Of a stretch of 64,000 bases of DNA, positions 49,755 to 60,700 are shown piece after piece. Both the position numbers and the translations under genes were made by a program. The notes beneath the pieces are model-generated. The model made no database searches. It saw only the letters and a program-made list of their open reading frames with translations, and was not told the origin of the DNA. The stretch spans positions 151,178-215,177 of the forward strand of contig JAFDWX010000007.1 in the NCBI GenBank assembly GCA_018268255.1, given 5' to 3'. Origin of the DNA: Armatimonadota bacterium. Its GTDB lineage: Bacteria; Armatimonadota; Fimbriimonadia; Fimbriimonadales; Fimbriimonadaceae. Every line of letters starts with the position of its first letter. Positions within the stretch are counted from its first letter, which is position 1.

Positions 49755-50462
49755 TTAGAAGCCGCCGCGGTTTCCGCCACCGCCAAAGCCACCACCAAAG
49801 CCGCCACCGCCGTAGCCGCCGCCGAAGCCGCCGCCACCAAGGCCACCGCCACCGAAGCCGCCGCCACCGAAGCCGCCGCCACCAAGGCCACCGCCACCGA
49901 AGCCGCCGCCACCGAATCCGCCGCCGCCGAAGCCGCCACCACCGAGGCCGCCACCGCCACCACCCCCTCGGGGATAGGAGCCGAGCTCAGGTTCTGTCTG
50001 CCACGATCCGTGACCGTTCAAGAGCGTGTAAATCAAAGCTGGATCGGCGTGCCGGATGGGAATCCTTACCAACGGCTTCTCGCGAGTTGTGGTCGTAGGC
50101 AGGTTAGGAATATCGGTTCCCGATGTGCCCGAACCTTCGGCCGGCTTCATGATGATCTCGTAGAGTGAACCCTGCAAACGATAGGTTGCCCCGACTTGGC
50201 TGCAGATATTGCGAAGTGCGGTTTCAAACGGGACCTTTTTGAGACTGATGGTGACCGTACCTTGTACATCCGAGCTAATCGAATAGGGCACATCCACAAC
50301 CTTAAACAGCTGCTTGAGTACGTCGCGCACATCGGCATCCTGAAACTCAAGGACGTCGATAATTTTGTTGCGCGGGTCCACTTGCGCATAGGAATGGATG
50401 GGAGCGGCAACAAACGTTGTTGCCATCACCGCCATCACTGCGATTTTCAAAAGTTTCTTCAT
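49755..50462 (-). CDS. STN-domain protein with Gly-rich repeat tail
   Basis: About 235 residues from ATG 50462 (GGAGGAA ribosome-binding site 8 bases away). Signal MKKLLKIAVMAVMATTFVAA, an STN/secretin N0-like domain (IIDVLEFQDADVRDVLKQLFKVV, VTISLKKVPFETALRNIC), a short linker with RIPIRHADPALIYTLLNGHGS, then about 70 residues of GGGGF/GGGGL repeats. It looks like the N-terminal part of a secretin made as a separate periplasmic protein, 48 bp before pilQ. Role unproved; N0 domains contact PilP-like or inner-membrane components. Confidence 0.85.
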   Translation of the reverse strand: MKKLLKIAVMAVMATTFVAAPIHSYAQVDPRNKIIDVLEFQDADVRDVLKQLFKVVDVPYSISSDVQGTVTISLKKVPFETALRNICSQVGATYRLQGSLYEIIMKPAEGSGTSGTDIPNLPTTTTREKPLVRIPIRHADPALIYTLLNGHGSWQTEPELGSYPRGGGGGGGLGGGGFGGGGFGGGGFGGGGLGGGGFGGGGFGGGGLGGGGFGGGYGGGGFGGGFGGGGNRGGF

Positions 50463-50545
50463 CTTTGGATTCCTCCGCAATATCTGACTTCTATCTTCTT
50501 ATTCCGTATCGGTAAATAGGTTTTTTCCAACAAGCTATGCAAATC

Positions 50546-51334
50546 TTAGTCCCGAACACCAGGGGGAGGCCCTGGAGGAGGTCCTGGAGGAGGTCCACCG
50601 CCCGGTCGCCGTCCACTCTGTCCGCCTTCGTCCGAACCGGATCCGCCACCTGTGTCAAATCCGCCTCCGCCACCCAAGTCGAGCTTTCCAGTCAGCGGTA
50701 CCACCACTTGCTTGGGCAACTTGTTCCCCTTGCGTGTAAGTACAGCCTTTTCGTTGTCGATGCTGGCCACTGACCACTCCGTGCCTTCAACTTGAATGCC
50801 AGGATAGATGGCCATAGTCCGACCACCAAACTCAAGTAAGCCAACCACGCCGTTCTGGGCCAAAATAACGCCGACTAAACGGAGCCCCGTTGGCGCGGGC
50901 TCTGATACTTCTTCCTCGTCCGGCTTGGGCTCGGGCGGCTCATAGAACATTGACGAGAACCCCCCGAGATTGTCGACGATTCTTGAGGTCGTCTGAGCTG
51001 CTTCAAAAACACGCTCCTGACTAAAGAGGGCAAAGGGATCTTTTCGCGAACCTGGATCACGGGTTGTGGCCAGGTCCTTCATGTATGCAACATCCGTATT
51101 ACGAGGATCGATTGGCACTCCAGCTTCGGAGATGTACTGATAGCCCGCTGTCGCTCCCCCAGCAGGTGCGCCTGTAGCTCCGGGACCACCCACTGGTGCA
51201 CCGGGATCGTCGGGATTGCCCATCGGTGGACGACCACCCTGCTGAGCATTCGCAACTTCGGTTTTGAGACAGCCTGCAAGGCTACTCAGAGTCACGACAA
51301 GCGCGATTCCTGCAAGCCATTGCTTTCTGTTCAT
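50546..51334 (-). CDS. pilP: PilP-like pilus assembly lipoprotein
   Basis: About 262 residues from ATG 51334, which begins a lipoprotein signal (RKQWLAGIALVVTLSSLAGC). A Gly/Pro-rich linker, then the PilP-type beta domain (GLRLVGVILAQNGVVGLLEFGGRTMAIYPG, about 165-195), then a tail of GGG and GPPPGPPPG repeats. The frame opens at 51394, so an N-terminal extension is possible. PilP links PilN/PilO to the secretin. Position after pilO supports the name. Confidence 0.85.
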   Translation of the reverse strand: MNRKQWLAGIALVVTLSSLAGCLKTEVANAQQGGRPPMGNPDDPGAPVGGPGATGAPAGGATAGYQYISEAGVPIDPRNTDVAYMKDLATTRDPGSRKDPFALFSQERVFEAAQTTSRIVDNLGGFSSMFYEPPEPKPDEEEVSEPAPTGLRLVGVILAQNGVVGLLEFGGRTMAIYPGIQVEGTEWSVASIDNEKAVLTRKGNKLPKQVVVPLTGKLDLGGGGGFDTGGGSGSDEGGQSGRRPGGGPPPGPPPGPPPGVRD

Positions 51335-51400
51335 CTTAATTCGTTGAGTCACCATTCTTTGACCTACTCTATTATGGGACGTTTTCAGCATCATCCCTCG

Positions 51401-52195
51401 TTACCGATCCTCAAACTGTGGAGGAGGTCCGCCTCCACCAGGTCGACCGGGGACTCCACCGGGTGCGCCGGGACCACCGGGAGCACCTGGGCCCGCGTTG
51501 TTGCCGGATCCGCCACCAGCTGGTACCGGAGGAGCGATATTTTTACCTCGGATGAATCCGACCAAACTGAGGTTATAGGTACCGGTAAGGGTCGGTGATG
51601 TTCCGCTTAATGCAAGAGCGTCTGTTACTGCCAAAAAGTTCGGCATCTCGCTCCATGCTTCCACGTTCGCAGCAATCTGCTCAAATGTGCCTTGCACGGT
51701 CACCTGACCTAAGTTGTAGATCAAGACAGGGAACCCGTAAGCCGGGAAATTGTAGCCCGTTTCCATGATCGTGTCGGCATCCGTTGGGAAGTCGGGGATC
51801 AGAGGAGCGTTAATAACCTTGACTCCACCTCGCTTCAACTGCACGTTGAGCTGTCGCTGAATCAGGTTTCGGAAATGCCTAGAGTCAGCAGTCAATTGCC
51901 AGCGATTCACTGCGAGATCGATTCCACCATTGGGAAGACCCACCGGCGGTGTCTTTTCTTCGACGATCGCCTGCCAACTCTCGTCAGCGACGCGAACCTT
52001 CTCTTGAGCATCTTTGACGCGTTTTTGCACCTGTGGACGCTTGCTGATTTCGGTCTGGAGTAACTCGGCATTTTCCTCATAGTTCTGAGCCTCGGTCATA
52101 TTAGGCTTGAAGAACATGAAGTACCCAAGGGCAAGGATGGCAAGCCCTAGTGCCACACCGCTGATGATCCATGTGAGTGGATGAAGTTTGCCCAT
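51401..52195 (-). CDS. pilO: PilO-like pilus assembly protein
   Basis: A 264-residue bitopic protein: one helix near the start (LTWIISGVALGLAILALGYFMFF), a coiled coil (NYEENAELLQTEISKRPQVQKRVKDAQEKV) and a ferredoxin-like periplasmic domain (IYNLGQVTVQGTFEQIAANVEAWSEM). The C-terminus is Gly/Pro-rich (GAPGGPGAPGGVPGRPG). It pairs with PilN in the inner-membrane alignment complex; starts 2 bp after pilN. Confidence 0.9.
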   Translation of the reverse strand: MGKLHPLTWIISGVALGLAILALGYFMFFKPNMTEAQNYEENAELLQTEISKRPQVQKRVKDAQEKVRVADESWQAIVEEKTPPVGLPNGGIDLAVNRWQLTADSRHFRNLIQRQLNVQLKRGGVKVINAPLIPDFPTDADTIMETGYNFPAYGFPVLIYNLGQVTVQGTFEQIAANVEAWSEMPNFLAVTDALALSGTSPTLTGTYNLSLVGFIRGKNIAPPVPAGGGSGNNAGPGAPGGPGAPGGVPGRPGGGGPPPQFEDR

Positions 52196-52197
52196 GA

Positions 52198-53178
52198 TTA
52201 GTCCCTCTCACCTCGCAATGCGCCTGGAGGAGGTCCTGGAGGAGGTCCACCTGGGCCGTAAGGCGATCCTGATCCACCCGGAGCACCCGGAGCGCCAGGC
52301 GCACCTGGCGTATTGGGAGCACCACCAGCGGGTGCCCCGCCAGCCCCGATCGCGCTCGGCTTGAGTGCTTCGGTCGGGTTTGGTGTCATAAAGTTGTAGC
52401 TCACGGATTCGTCGCCTGTTAACGTTGGATCCTGTTGCAAAACGATTGTGTACGTCACGTCGTTTTCACCGGGCATCGCCAGCTTTTGGGTTGCACCTTC
52501 CACGCCAAAGTTGCCTTGGCCGGTGAATCCGGTGGCACCCTGACTGGCTTGGGCCATCAAATAGTTCAACTGTTCGTCCGGACCGCCGTTGGGGCCGCCT
52601 GCATTGGGCGAAGGTCGTCGATTGTCACCGCGCTGATAGGGAATGCCGTACTGGTCTGTTTCGATCAGATTGGGCACATAGGTGTCGCGCAGGACGTAGC
52701 CGTCTCGGGCAATCGTCATCGCACCCGGGATTCGAAGAAGAATGAGCGAAACGTCTGCATACTTCTGGAAACTTTGGATCACGCCATTGATATTCAACTG
52801 GCATGACGTCTCGGTCATGGGGGTAACCGACATTCGATTCACGCGCAGGTACGAAGGGATGTATCGCGCAATCATTCGATAGAATGTCGTGTACTTGGTG
52901 TTCTGAGCGAGCATCGCGTTCGTCAGATCAATGTTCCTCTGCACCGGCGCACCTTTTGCAGCTTCGGTTTCAGCGCTCTTTGCAAGCGTTAGAACCTGAT
53001 TGTGCTGAGGCGTGAGCTCTTCCACTTGGGATTTTGCGGCCGCGAGCCTTGCTGAGGACGTAGTCATCATGAGCACGGCACCGACTATCGACAACAAGAA
53101 GAACAAAATCGAAAAGATTGCTGCAGTGCGGGACTGAGCACCCTTCGAAACATATGTTGGGAGAAGGTTAAGCTTCAT
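52198..53178 (-). CDS. pilN: PilN-like pilus assembly protein
   Basis: A 326-residue bitopic protein. N-terminal MKLNLLP is the known PilM-binding motif (INLLP type); one helix (AAIFSILFFLLSIVGAVLMM), a coiled coil, and a periplasmic ferredoxin-like domain (TSCQLNINGVIQSFQKYADVSLILLRI). The C-terminal 50 residues are Ala/Pro/Gly repeats (GAPAGGAP..., GPPPGPPPG). Normal PilN is about 180-200 residues, so the middle and tail are extended. 10 bp after pilM. Confidence 0.9.
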   Translation of the reverse strand: MKLNLLPTYVSKGAQSRTAAIFSILFFLLSIVGAVLMMTTSSARLAAAKSQVEELTPQHNQVLTLAKSAETEAAKGAPVQRNIDLTNAMLAQNTKYTTFYRMIARYIPSYLRVNRMSVTPMTETSCQLNINGVIQSFQKYADVSLILLRIPGAMTIARDGYVLRDTYVPNLIETDQYGIPYQRGDNRRPSPNAGGPNGGPDEQLNYLMAQASQGATGFTGQGNFGVEGATQKLAMPGENDVTYTIVLQQDPTLTGDESVSYNFMTPNPTEALKPSAIGAGGAPAGGAPNTPGAPGAPGAPGGSGSPYGPGGPPPGPPPGALRGERD

Positions 53179-53188
53179 CGTCCTTGAC

Positions 53189-54511
53189 TTAGTCGAAACA
53201 AATATTCACAGCGTTACCGATCGCGACGGTGAACTCGTCCCGATGGTGCTCCAGCGTACCTGCTTCCAGCCGCTTAGCAATGATGTTCATTCCCTTTGCA
53301 GGGTCAAATCGCTCGACATGGAGGTTGAGCGTTCTCCCTAGGAATTTGTCAAGTCCTTTCATCTTCGCACCGCCACCGGTGATGTAGATGATATCCACTT
53401 CGCCACCTCGACTTCGGAAGTAATCGATTGAGCGCCGAACCTCCGAGCCAAACTCATCAAGAACCATGGCATACGCATTGTACAGCCGCATGCTCTCGGG
53501 ATCCTCCGCTGGTACAGGCGGAACGGAAAGGCTCGTGGGCGTCTCTTCGACGGGCGGTGCTGGCGGCGGGACTTCACCCATGGGCTCACCGGCACTATAC
53601 GGTTGAAAATCATCTGTCGGCCCATGCCCTGGGCCAAGTGTCGGGTCCGCCATGGGGATCGGCGCATGACCAAAGGGATTGTTATCCTCAAGTGGATTCG
53701 AAGCGAAAGGATCAAAGCCGGAGAAGCCCTGGGTCGCTCCATAGCCTGCTGGCTGCTGACCCGCGGAATCCGGGATGATCACGCGATCCATCTTAATTCT
53801 CTCGGCCTCATTTTCTGGCAGCGAGAGGTTATCCGCCAACGCACGCGTAAATTGGTGGCCTCCGATCGGCACGACTCGCGGCATCTGCAGCTGACCGTCT
53901 CGATAGATGTTGATAGAGGTCGTCAGGTGGCCGATATCGATGACACAGACCGTTTTCCCGAGCGTTTCGTTGCCGTAGCAGATTTGAGTGGTTCTCGCGA
54001 GGCCCAAAGGCTCCACATCGATGGCATAGGGCTTCTTGCCCGCTTTGTTCACAATGGACACAAGCGTATCGACCGCAGACTGCGGCGCGATCGCCATCAC
54101 GACATCCATGTTTGCCGCATTGGGGTCTGCCATCGCGAAGGCTTTGTAGTCACTCACCACCGTGGACTCTGCAAAGGGGATGTTTCGCGAGATTTCCCAG
54201 TCCATGTGCTCCTTGAGTTCCGAATCGTTCATCTTGGGAACTTCAAGTGTTCGAACCAGGACCGAAGCCTGTCCAGTGATACTCACCACTGCCATTCCTG
54301 CCGAAACGCCAGCACTGTGGCAAAGGTCTTTGATCGTGTTGGCAATCGGGTCGGCATCATAGACCCCTGTGTGATCCGCCGCATTGGGAGGCGTAGGCGC
54401 GATCCCCAGTGCCGAAATCGCAGGTTCTCGGCCCTGCATCTTTACTTCGGCGATCTTGATCTGTTGAGTTCCTATGTCGATGCCAAGGACCGTGTTGAGC
54501 TTCTTCGCCAT
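53189..54511 (-). CDS. pilM: PilM-like actin-fold pilus assembly protein
   Basis: A 440-residue cytoplasmic ATPase-like protein of the FtsA/PilM family that binds the PilN N-terminus. VLGIDIGTQQIKIAEVKMQG (phosphate 1), VCVIDIGHLTTSINIYRDGQ (about 205-220) and IIYITGGGAKMKGLDKFLG (adenosine loop). An insertion of about 100 Pro/Gly/Ser-rich residues (about 245-345) is not in standard PilM (about 350 residues). Start follows a GGAAG ribosome-binding site. First gene of the pil operon, with a promoter and an upstream terminator. Confidence 0.93.
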   Translation of the reverse strand: MAKKLNTVLGIDIGTQQIKIAEVKMQGREPAISALGIAPTPPNAADHTGVYDADPIANTIKDLCHSAGVSAGMAVVSITGQASVLVRTLEVPKMNDSELKEHMDWEISRNIPFAESTVVSDYKAFAMADPNAANMDVVMAIAPQSAVDTLVSIVNKAGKKPYAIDVEPLGLARTTQICYGNETLGKTVCVIDIGHLTTSINIYRDGQLQMPRVVPIGGHQFTRALADNLSLPENEAERIKMDRVIIPDSAGQQPAGYGATQGFSGFDPFASNPLEDNNPFGHAPIPMADPTLGPGHGPTDDFQPYSAGEPMGEVPPPAPPVEETPTSLSVPPVPAEDPESMRLYNAYAMVLDEFGSEVRRSIDYFRSRGGEVDIIYITGGGAKMKGLDKFLGRTLNLHVERFDPAKGMNIIAKRLEAGTLEHHRDEFTVAIGNAVNICFD

Positions 54512-54543
54512 AAATTGACTTCCATTCCCCCCGGGGCCTTCCT

Positions 54544-54573
54544 ATCTTATCACTGCCCGATGGAGCCTGTCAA
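54544..54573 (-). promoter_or_regulatory. Promoter of the pilMNOP operon
   Basis: On the minus strand TTGACA (54573-54568), 18-base spacer, TAAGAT (54549-54544). A perfect -35 box and a 4/6 -10 box, about 33 bases before the pilM ATG, so this operon has a normal leader with a ribosome-binding site. Confidence 0.7.
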
Positions 54574-54631
54574 CGCCACCCAGACTGGGACGCCTTTGTG
54601 GGTAAGGACGCACACTCTCACTGGATTCGTT

Positions 54632-54679
54632 CACAAAAACACCGCGCTCCGTCCCAGCATTGTTTGCGGGACAGAGCGC
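54632..54679 (-). terminator. Terminator between giant propeller gene and pilM
   Basis: On the minus strand GCGCTCTGTCCC (54679-54668) pairs with GGGACGGAGCGC (54655-54644), 12 bp with one T-G, followed by GGTGTTTTTG. It separates the 2298-codon gene from the pil operon. Confidence 0.88.
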
Positions 54680-54700
54680 TTGGGTCATTCGAGCGTTATT

Positions 54701-57700
54701 CTAGTGAGGTTGTGAGATAAACCTTGGAGATACCGTTTCGAAATACACGTCTTGGTTCCCTGTTCGAGTGCTGCTCCAGAAGAGCCACATCAAGCGCGGG
54801 CGAGGATCGCCAAACGCATTAACAAGGAACGGATTTGAGTTCGGATCGAGTGCAATAAACGCCGGCGAATCATTCTGGCGCTGTTCGATGGGCACCAGCC
54901 ATTCATCGGCCTCTGCCACGATTCCAACAGTGAGGCTTTCCGTCACGTTGAGCGTGCCCCCATTTGGAGCGATCGCGCTGTACGTCACTTGCACAGGCTT
55001 GGCTTCGTCGACGTGCGTGAAGTAGACCGTTTTCCGTACAGGATCCACCTGGTATCCACCCGTATTCCCGTTCACTCGGAAGTTGGTCAGATAACCTTCG
55101 TCATTCACATAAGGCTGCGCTGACAGTTGCACACCCACTCGAAGAGGACGGATGTACTGCCTCGGTGGAGCATTTCCTCCCGCCGGCGTTTTGACGAACG
55201 TCGTGATGATCCGGTCTACTGCAACATTTGCATTCGGATCATAGAACAATGTTCCGTTGAACTGGAAGCCGGGTCCACCAACATAGTTCCGATCAACGAT
55301 CGGACCGTTGTCGAAGGCGATTCCGGCACCGCGATAGGCTTGCTCCTGGGCACCAGCAAGTCGGACATAGCGAGGTGTCGATCGGAAGTAAAGAGCCGCA
55401 TTATCCGGAACATAACCTCCGGTGAACTTGACGCTCCCACTCATAAGATCGATGATCACTTTGCCGCCAAAGACTGTCTCGGCGCTTAGAATGCCCGATT
55501 CGGAATCGAAGACCTTGGTCTCATGCTTGATCACAGAAACGAATTCGTTTGCGGATGACTTTCGCATGATGTCTATGAACCGTTGCGACTGAGCTGTTGC
55601 CTGCGTAATCGCCACGGTCGTCGAGTTCGAACCATTGATGTCCTGGTTGGTGTTCAGCAGATCAACGCCCAGACTCCAATAAGCATTGGTGCTGCTATCG
55701 AATACCAGCGGAGCAAACTGCGTCTGCCATGGCAACAGGTATCCGGTGGTACTGTTTCGCGGAGCCAGCGGGTGTCCATTTTCTGTGTACATCGAAGCGA
55801 TGTACATATCGGATCCAGTTCGACCTCGGAGGCGAGCTCCGAAAATCAACTGAATCACACCCTTCTCAGAGAGTCGGGGAGGTACCGCATTGCTGGGGCG
55901 CAGAGTGGCGGCCACGGAGTTGACCGATTCGAAAGCACTGGTCAGTTTGAGCCGCCCCGTACCGTCGCTTCCGGCCGAAATCCAATTTCCGTTGCTGTAG
56001 TTGGCCCAGTTGACCTGGGTTTGGCCCGAAGCGGTTGTCGTAAAGAACACGGTTGCTTCATTGCCTTTGTGGACCACAGATGGGCGGCCGAACCGCGCCA
56101 ACGGGTTGTAGGGCTGGCCATTAAGGGTCAGCGGAACTGGAGTGGCCGGTGTGATCGTGCCATTATCGGCCACCGTAACAGGGGCCAAGAACAAGCGCGA
56201 TTCTGTCGCTGTGCTTCCGTCGCCGCGGGTGACCCTTCCGATTCCAACGAAAGCGATGAACGTAGACCGCGTCAATGAACCTGTGCCGACCTGGTCATAC
56301 TCCGTGAATCCGTTGCTGCTAAAGCTTGGATACACGTATTGGACCGTGGTCGGATCGACTGCCCAACCTGCCGGGACCCCGAACACTGCACTGGGAACTC
56401 CGGAAGGATAGCCCGCCGTCTGGTTTTGGAACCACTGGTTGTTGTTGTACGGAATCCAGTTATCCAAGTCGTTGAGACCTGATGCACTGGTCGCAGCGTT
56501 GCTCGCGTTCGGCTGTGAACCCGCTAGGCTTGTGAAGTACAAGTAGTACGGACCCGTGTTTCCAGCATCGCTGGTCGCCTTAGGCTGCGGATTGAAAGTT
56601 GGCCCCGTTCCGTCGCGCCGATCCGAAGAGAACGCCACGTACATGTTGCCTCGCCCATCGCGAGCCGCTGTGGGTTCTTGGTTGTTCCAAAGGAGCTTCG
56701 GATTCGAGTCGCCGTAGGTATCAACCAACGGAGCGGACTTCGCCGTGTGGCTGCTGGTCAACCGAGATTCACGTACGGTGAAGATTAGGTCGATAGCATC
56801 GGCATAAGGTTCGTATCCTCCAGAAGCCAACGCATTGAGCACGGGTTGATCGGTGGGATTGTTGACCGCAAGGTCTTCAATCACATAGATCTTCTGCTTA
56901 TAAATGCCAACCGGAGTACCGATCGGTGGCGAAACCGCCAGCCGAGGATCCTTCCGAATTGGATTCGGATCTTCGATTACGCCGATATTTGGATTCGCCC
57001 TGCGGAATGGGAAAATCGTAAGGCGGTTCTTCGCTCCATCTCCTACGCGAGGCTTCTGAACGATGCGTTGCGCAAACGGCATCAGCGTGCTGAAGTTCGG
57101 ATCGAGATCGCTGTGCATATGAGCCTTGGCGTCGAGCCAAGCTCCGTAGCTGTTTCCATTCGTTCCCAACTTCTGGAGATTTACGTCGCTGTCAGCAGCC
57201 TTGGCCAGTCGTACATTCAGCAGGTTCACGTTACCGTCGTTGAAAACGTGAAGATCCTGATAGTACTGAGCCGTGCTGTTAAACATGGCACTGCCAAAGA
57301 ATGCGTCTCCATCGGTAGTGCTGAGGAGCGGACTGTAGCCCGCGCCGGCAGGCATACTTCCCAGATCGATAGTTGCCTGGTCAACCACAGGTCGTTGATC
57401 GATATTCACTCCCATCGAAGAATCGAACCATCTATGGGCATAGGTTGAATTGATCGTGAACTCAATGTTCTGGGTGTTGTTGGGATCAACATACACGAAC
57501 TGCGTGCCCAGGTAACCGTTTAGAACCGTCGGCTGATATTTCGGAACCGATAGTTCAAGCGCAAAATCCGTCGGACGCAAGGTACGAGGTAACCCTACGT
57601 TATAGACAGTATCTACCGTGTTGTAATCCGTGAGATTCTGAGCTGAATACACTGGATCGACAAGTCCAACTGGAGTGAATGCAGGATTTTGTGTCTGCCC

Positions 57701-60700
57701 ATTCTGATCCTTGATGACCCGGATGAGGTCTCTGGAAACGTCTGGGTAATCCAGGCTTGAGTAGCGAGAACGATCCCTGGGATCGTCTTCGAACCCGGTG
57801 TAATCAGGCAAGGGGAGCGCTCCGATTCGCACGTCCGTATTACCGCTGAGCAGGACATTAAGGTCCCCTGGGCGGTACCGAACGTTTTGGAGTCCCACGC
57901 CGAGCTTCAGAGTCATGAGGCTGCGATCGTAGACATAGATTCCCGATTCAGCGTTGGTACCATGCTCGACACCAGTGGCTGCACCCGTCTCAACTTCCGT
58001 TCGCGTGACGCTATACGGCTGTGTAACGCTCTTTTGGCCACCCGTGGAATTCGTGAAGTTGCCGTTGAACTGAACTTCTGCGCTGTTGACATCGGTGGTG
58101 TAGCCGATGGTGTTCCCGGCTCCATTACGCCGGGTCGAAAGCGCCAATGGGTTTGCGACCCGAACCGTGGCTGCTGGCAAGAAATTGCTGGCGAGGATGC
58201 TTAAGTTCCCTGCTCCCCGATTGGATTGCGCTGTTGCATAAATTCTGACCGCGCCGGTCCCGGGAGCTGCTCCCATGTTGCCCGTGGGCTGAATGGGAAC
58301 CTCTGCAATGGCGATTCGGTTCGAAACCAACGGCTGACCTGTGACAAGCAGTGGAGCCATGTATTTTTGTTGAACCGATGCCTGGCCAACGTTCAGCTCG
58401 ACGCGAAGATTGTAATTCACGGTCTCGAGGCCATTGGAGTCTGGGTCTGGAAGGTTGTAGACCATCAGATACAGACTCTCACCAAACTCGAAAGTGGTTC
58501 GAGTTACTTTGCTGAGAAGCTTCGTCTTTGAAGTTCGTGCTGCTGACTCAACGTCGGCCCAAGTAAGTCCAGCCGACTGAGCCTTCTCCCTTAGCCGATA
58601 GTAGTCGCGCGGCAAAATGAACAGCACTTGACCGTTCGTCTGGATATCCCGCAGGACCTCATTGACCGGGTTGGCAACAACAGCGGCGGTTCCCAATGGA
58701 GGAACCCCTGGGCTGATTCCCTGGCTTCCATCCGGAAAATCTGGGTCGTAATTGAATGCGTAGACGTAACCACGGCTATCGCAGGTGTACATCCACCCGA
58801 ATTCTTCATCCAATGGATCTGTTCCGCCGATGATCCGTGTGCTTTGTGCAAACGAGGTGAACGAAAAGGCGTTCGATTCGGAGACGTTCTGATATCCCCA
58901 GGACGCGCGCTTACCGATTGAAGCATTCCCCGAAGTGTCGTAACGGTTGAGATCGTTCAGGCGAGCGTTGAATCCAACAGCCGCACCGTTGGCGAACCCA
59001 AGCGTAAGCAAAGGAGTTGCGAAAGGTCGGAATGCATTGGTCGCGTCTCTGGTGTAGACGTAGCTGAGGCCAGCCGAGCCCGATGGCCCCGACCCAACTT
59101 CATCCGTGCGCCAGATGAACGAACCATCATCCGCGTTCAAAGCATAGACGTTGTTATTGTCGTTGCCGAAGAACACGGTGTTGGGCATGCCTCCACCCAC
59201 CAGAGCGGCGCTGCCGGTGGCTGGTGAAGATGATCCGAACGGGACAAATGCCGCGCCAGTCGCGCTTCCATCGTTCACCCACCGAAGCTCAGGCTCACCA
59301 TCGCTGTCAGCATCGTTCAAGCTGAGGCAATAGAAGCGAGCATCGCCCGCGCCAAAATACAGCGAGTTGAATTCATTGGCAGGCGTCATCTTGACCGATC
59401 CGATCGCGGGATTGACCGACTTCGGATAAATCCAAGTCTCAGTGGTGACCTTGCTGATGTCATCACCGACCGCGTCGAGAGCATAAATGCGTCCGGTTTG
59501 GGTCGGAACGTAGATCGTGTCTGCCGCAGGGTTGCCTCCCACGGAGGTCTGACCAAAAGTGACGGAACCGACAATTTCTCCCACATTGAGATTGGTTGCC
59601 AACGAGGGATAGTCGTTCGGCCAGGTCCATCGGCGAGTAGTCGTTTTATCTCCACGCCCTTGCGTATCGAGACAGTAGACCTTTCCGTTCTTGGATCCGA
59701 TGTAGTACAGCCACTTGTAAACTCCTGGACTTACTTGGACTCTCTGGATGAGGCCCGAGGTTAGGCCAAAGCCGGTGGGCATCTCGGCGATTCCACCATT
59801 TGGCCCATCCAGCCCCGCGACATGGTTGGGGTCGATGCCTGTCGTTTCGCTTGGGTAGACCCAATAGACTTGAGTCTTGCCAGTCGGCGTCCCGGCGTTG
59901 TAAAGGCCCCGTGCATCTAGGCAGTAGATCCTGCCATTCTCCATGGGCACGATGACAACATCCGTATCCTGCGTAGCGGCTCCAACACGAATCGGAATTG
60001 TCGCAAAAACAGGAGTCGAGGTCATTCGAAGATCGGATTGTCGAACAAATCGAACGGTGTCGGCATACGAAGAACGCAATGCATCTGCCGGCTCGCTGCT
60101 GTGGTTTGTGATTGCCACGTTCAACGGAGTCGAGGGATCGGAATCCCACATCGCAATCGTGTTGTCGCGAAGTCGATACCATCCTTGGGCACCTGTGAAG
60201 TCAGCGGTGGTGCGTGCCAGCAGGAATGGCCCGCGCGTGATTTCCACCTCGACCTTGGTGCCAAAAGCGGAGTTGGCTCCAGGCACCCAGACGTCAATGG
60301 AATAAGTACCGGTCGGCAAATTCGGACGGTAATACACCCGCTCCGTAGCCGCGCCTGTAGTAATGGCGGTTGTGTGGTAGTTCGTCCCTCGGAAACCGGG
60401 AACCGTGTTACCGGTCACCCAGCCCGTGCTTGGTTGGGTCGAGCCGTTCAAATTGTCGTAGGTGAGGTATTGATTCGCCCGGCTGATTCCGATATCCGTG
60501 CCCAAGATGAAGTCCTGCTTCTCCTGGGAGTATCGAGTCTTTTCAGCCGTAGTTTCGCTCGTCGGGCGAGCTGCCGGCCATGACCAAACGATGTTCCGGC
60601 GGAATTCACCACCGATTCCGTTTTCGGTTGAATCGATTTTGTAGCCGTTGTGGCGGTATGAAGTTGTAAGACCGAGGGAATAGCTGCGAACCTCTGAGCC

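Noticed and set aside
49760-49975. Regular short repeats that could be taken for a CRISPR or minisatellite array
   Set aside because: They are codon repeats for GGGGF/GGGGL in the STN protein, in frame throughout and without spacers.
53603-54715. A 370-codon plus-strand ORF
   Set aside because: Antisense shadow of pilM; Arg/His-rich composition and no signal.
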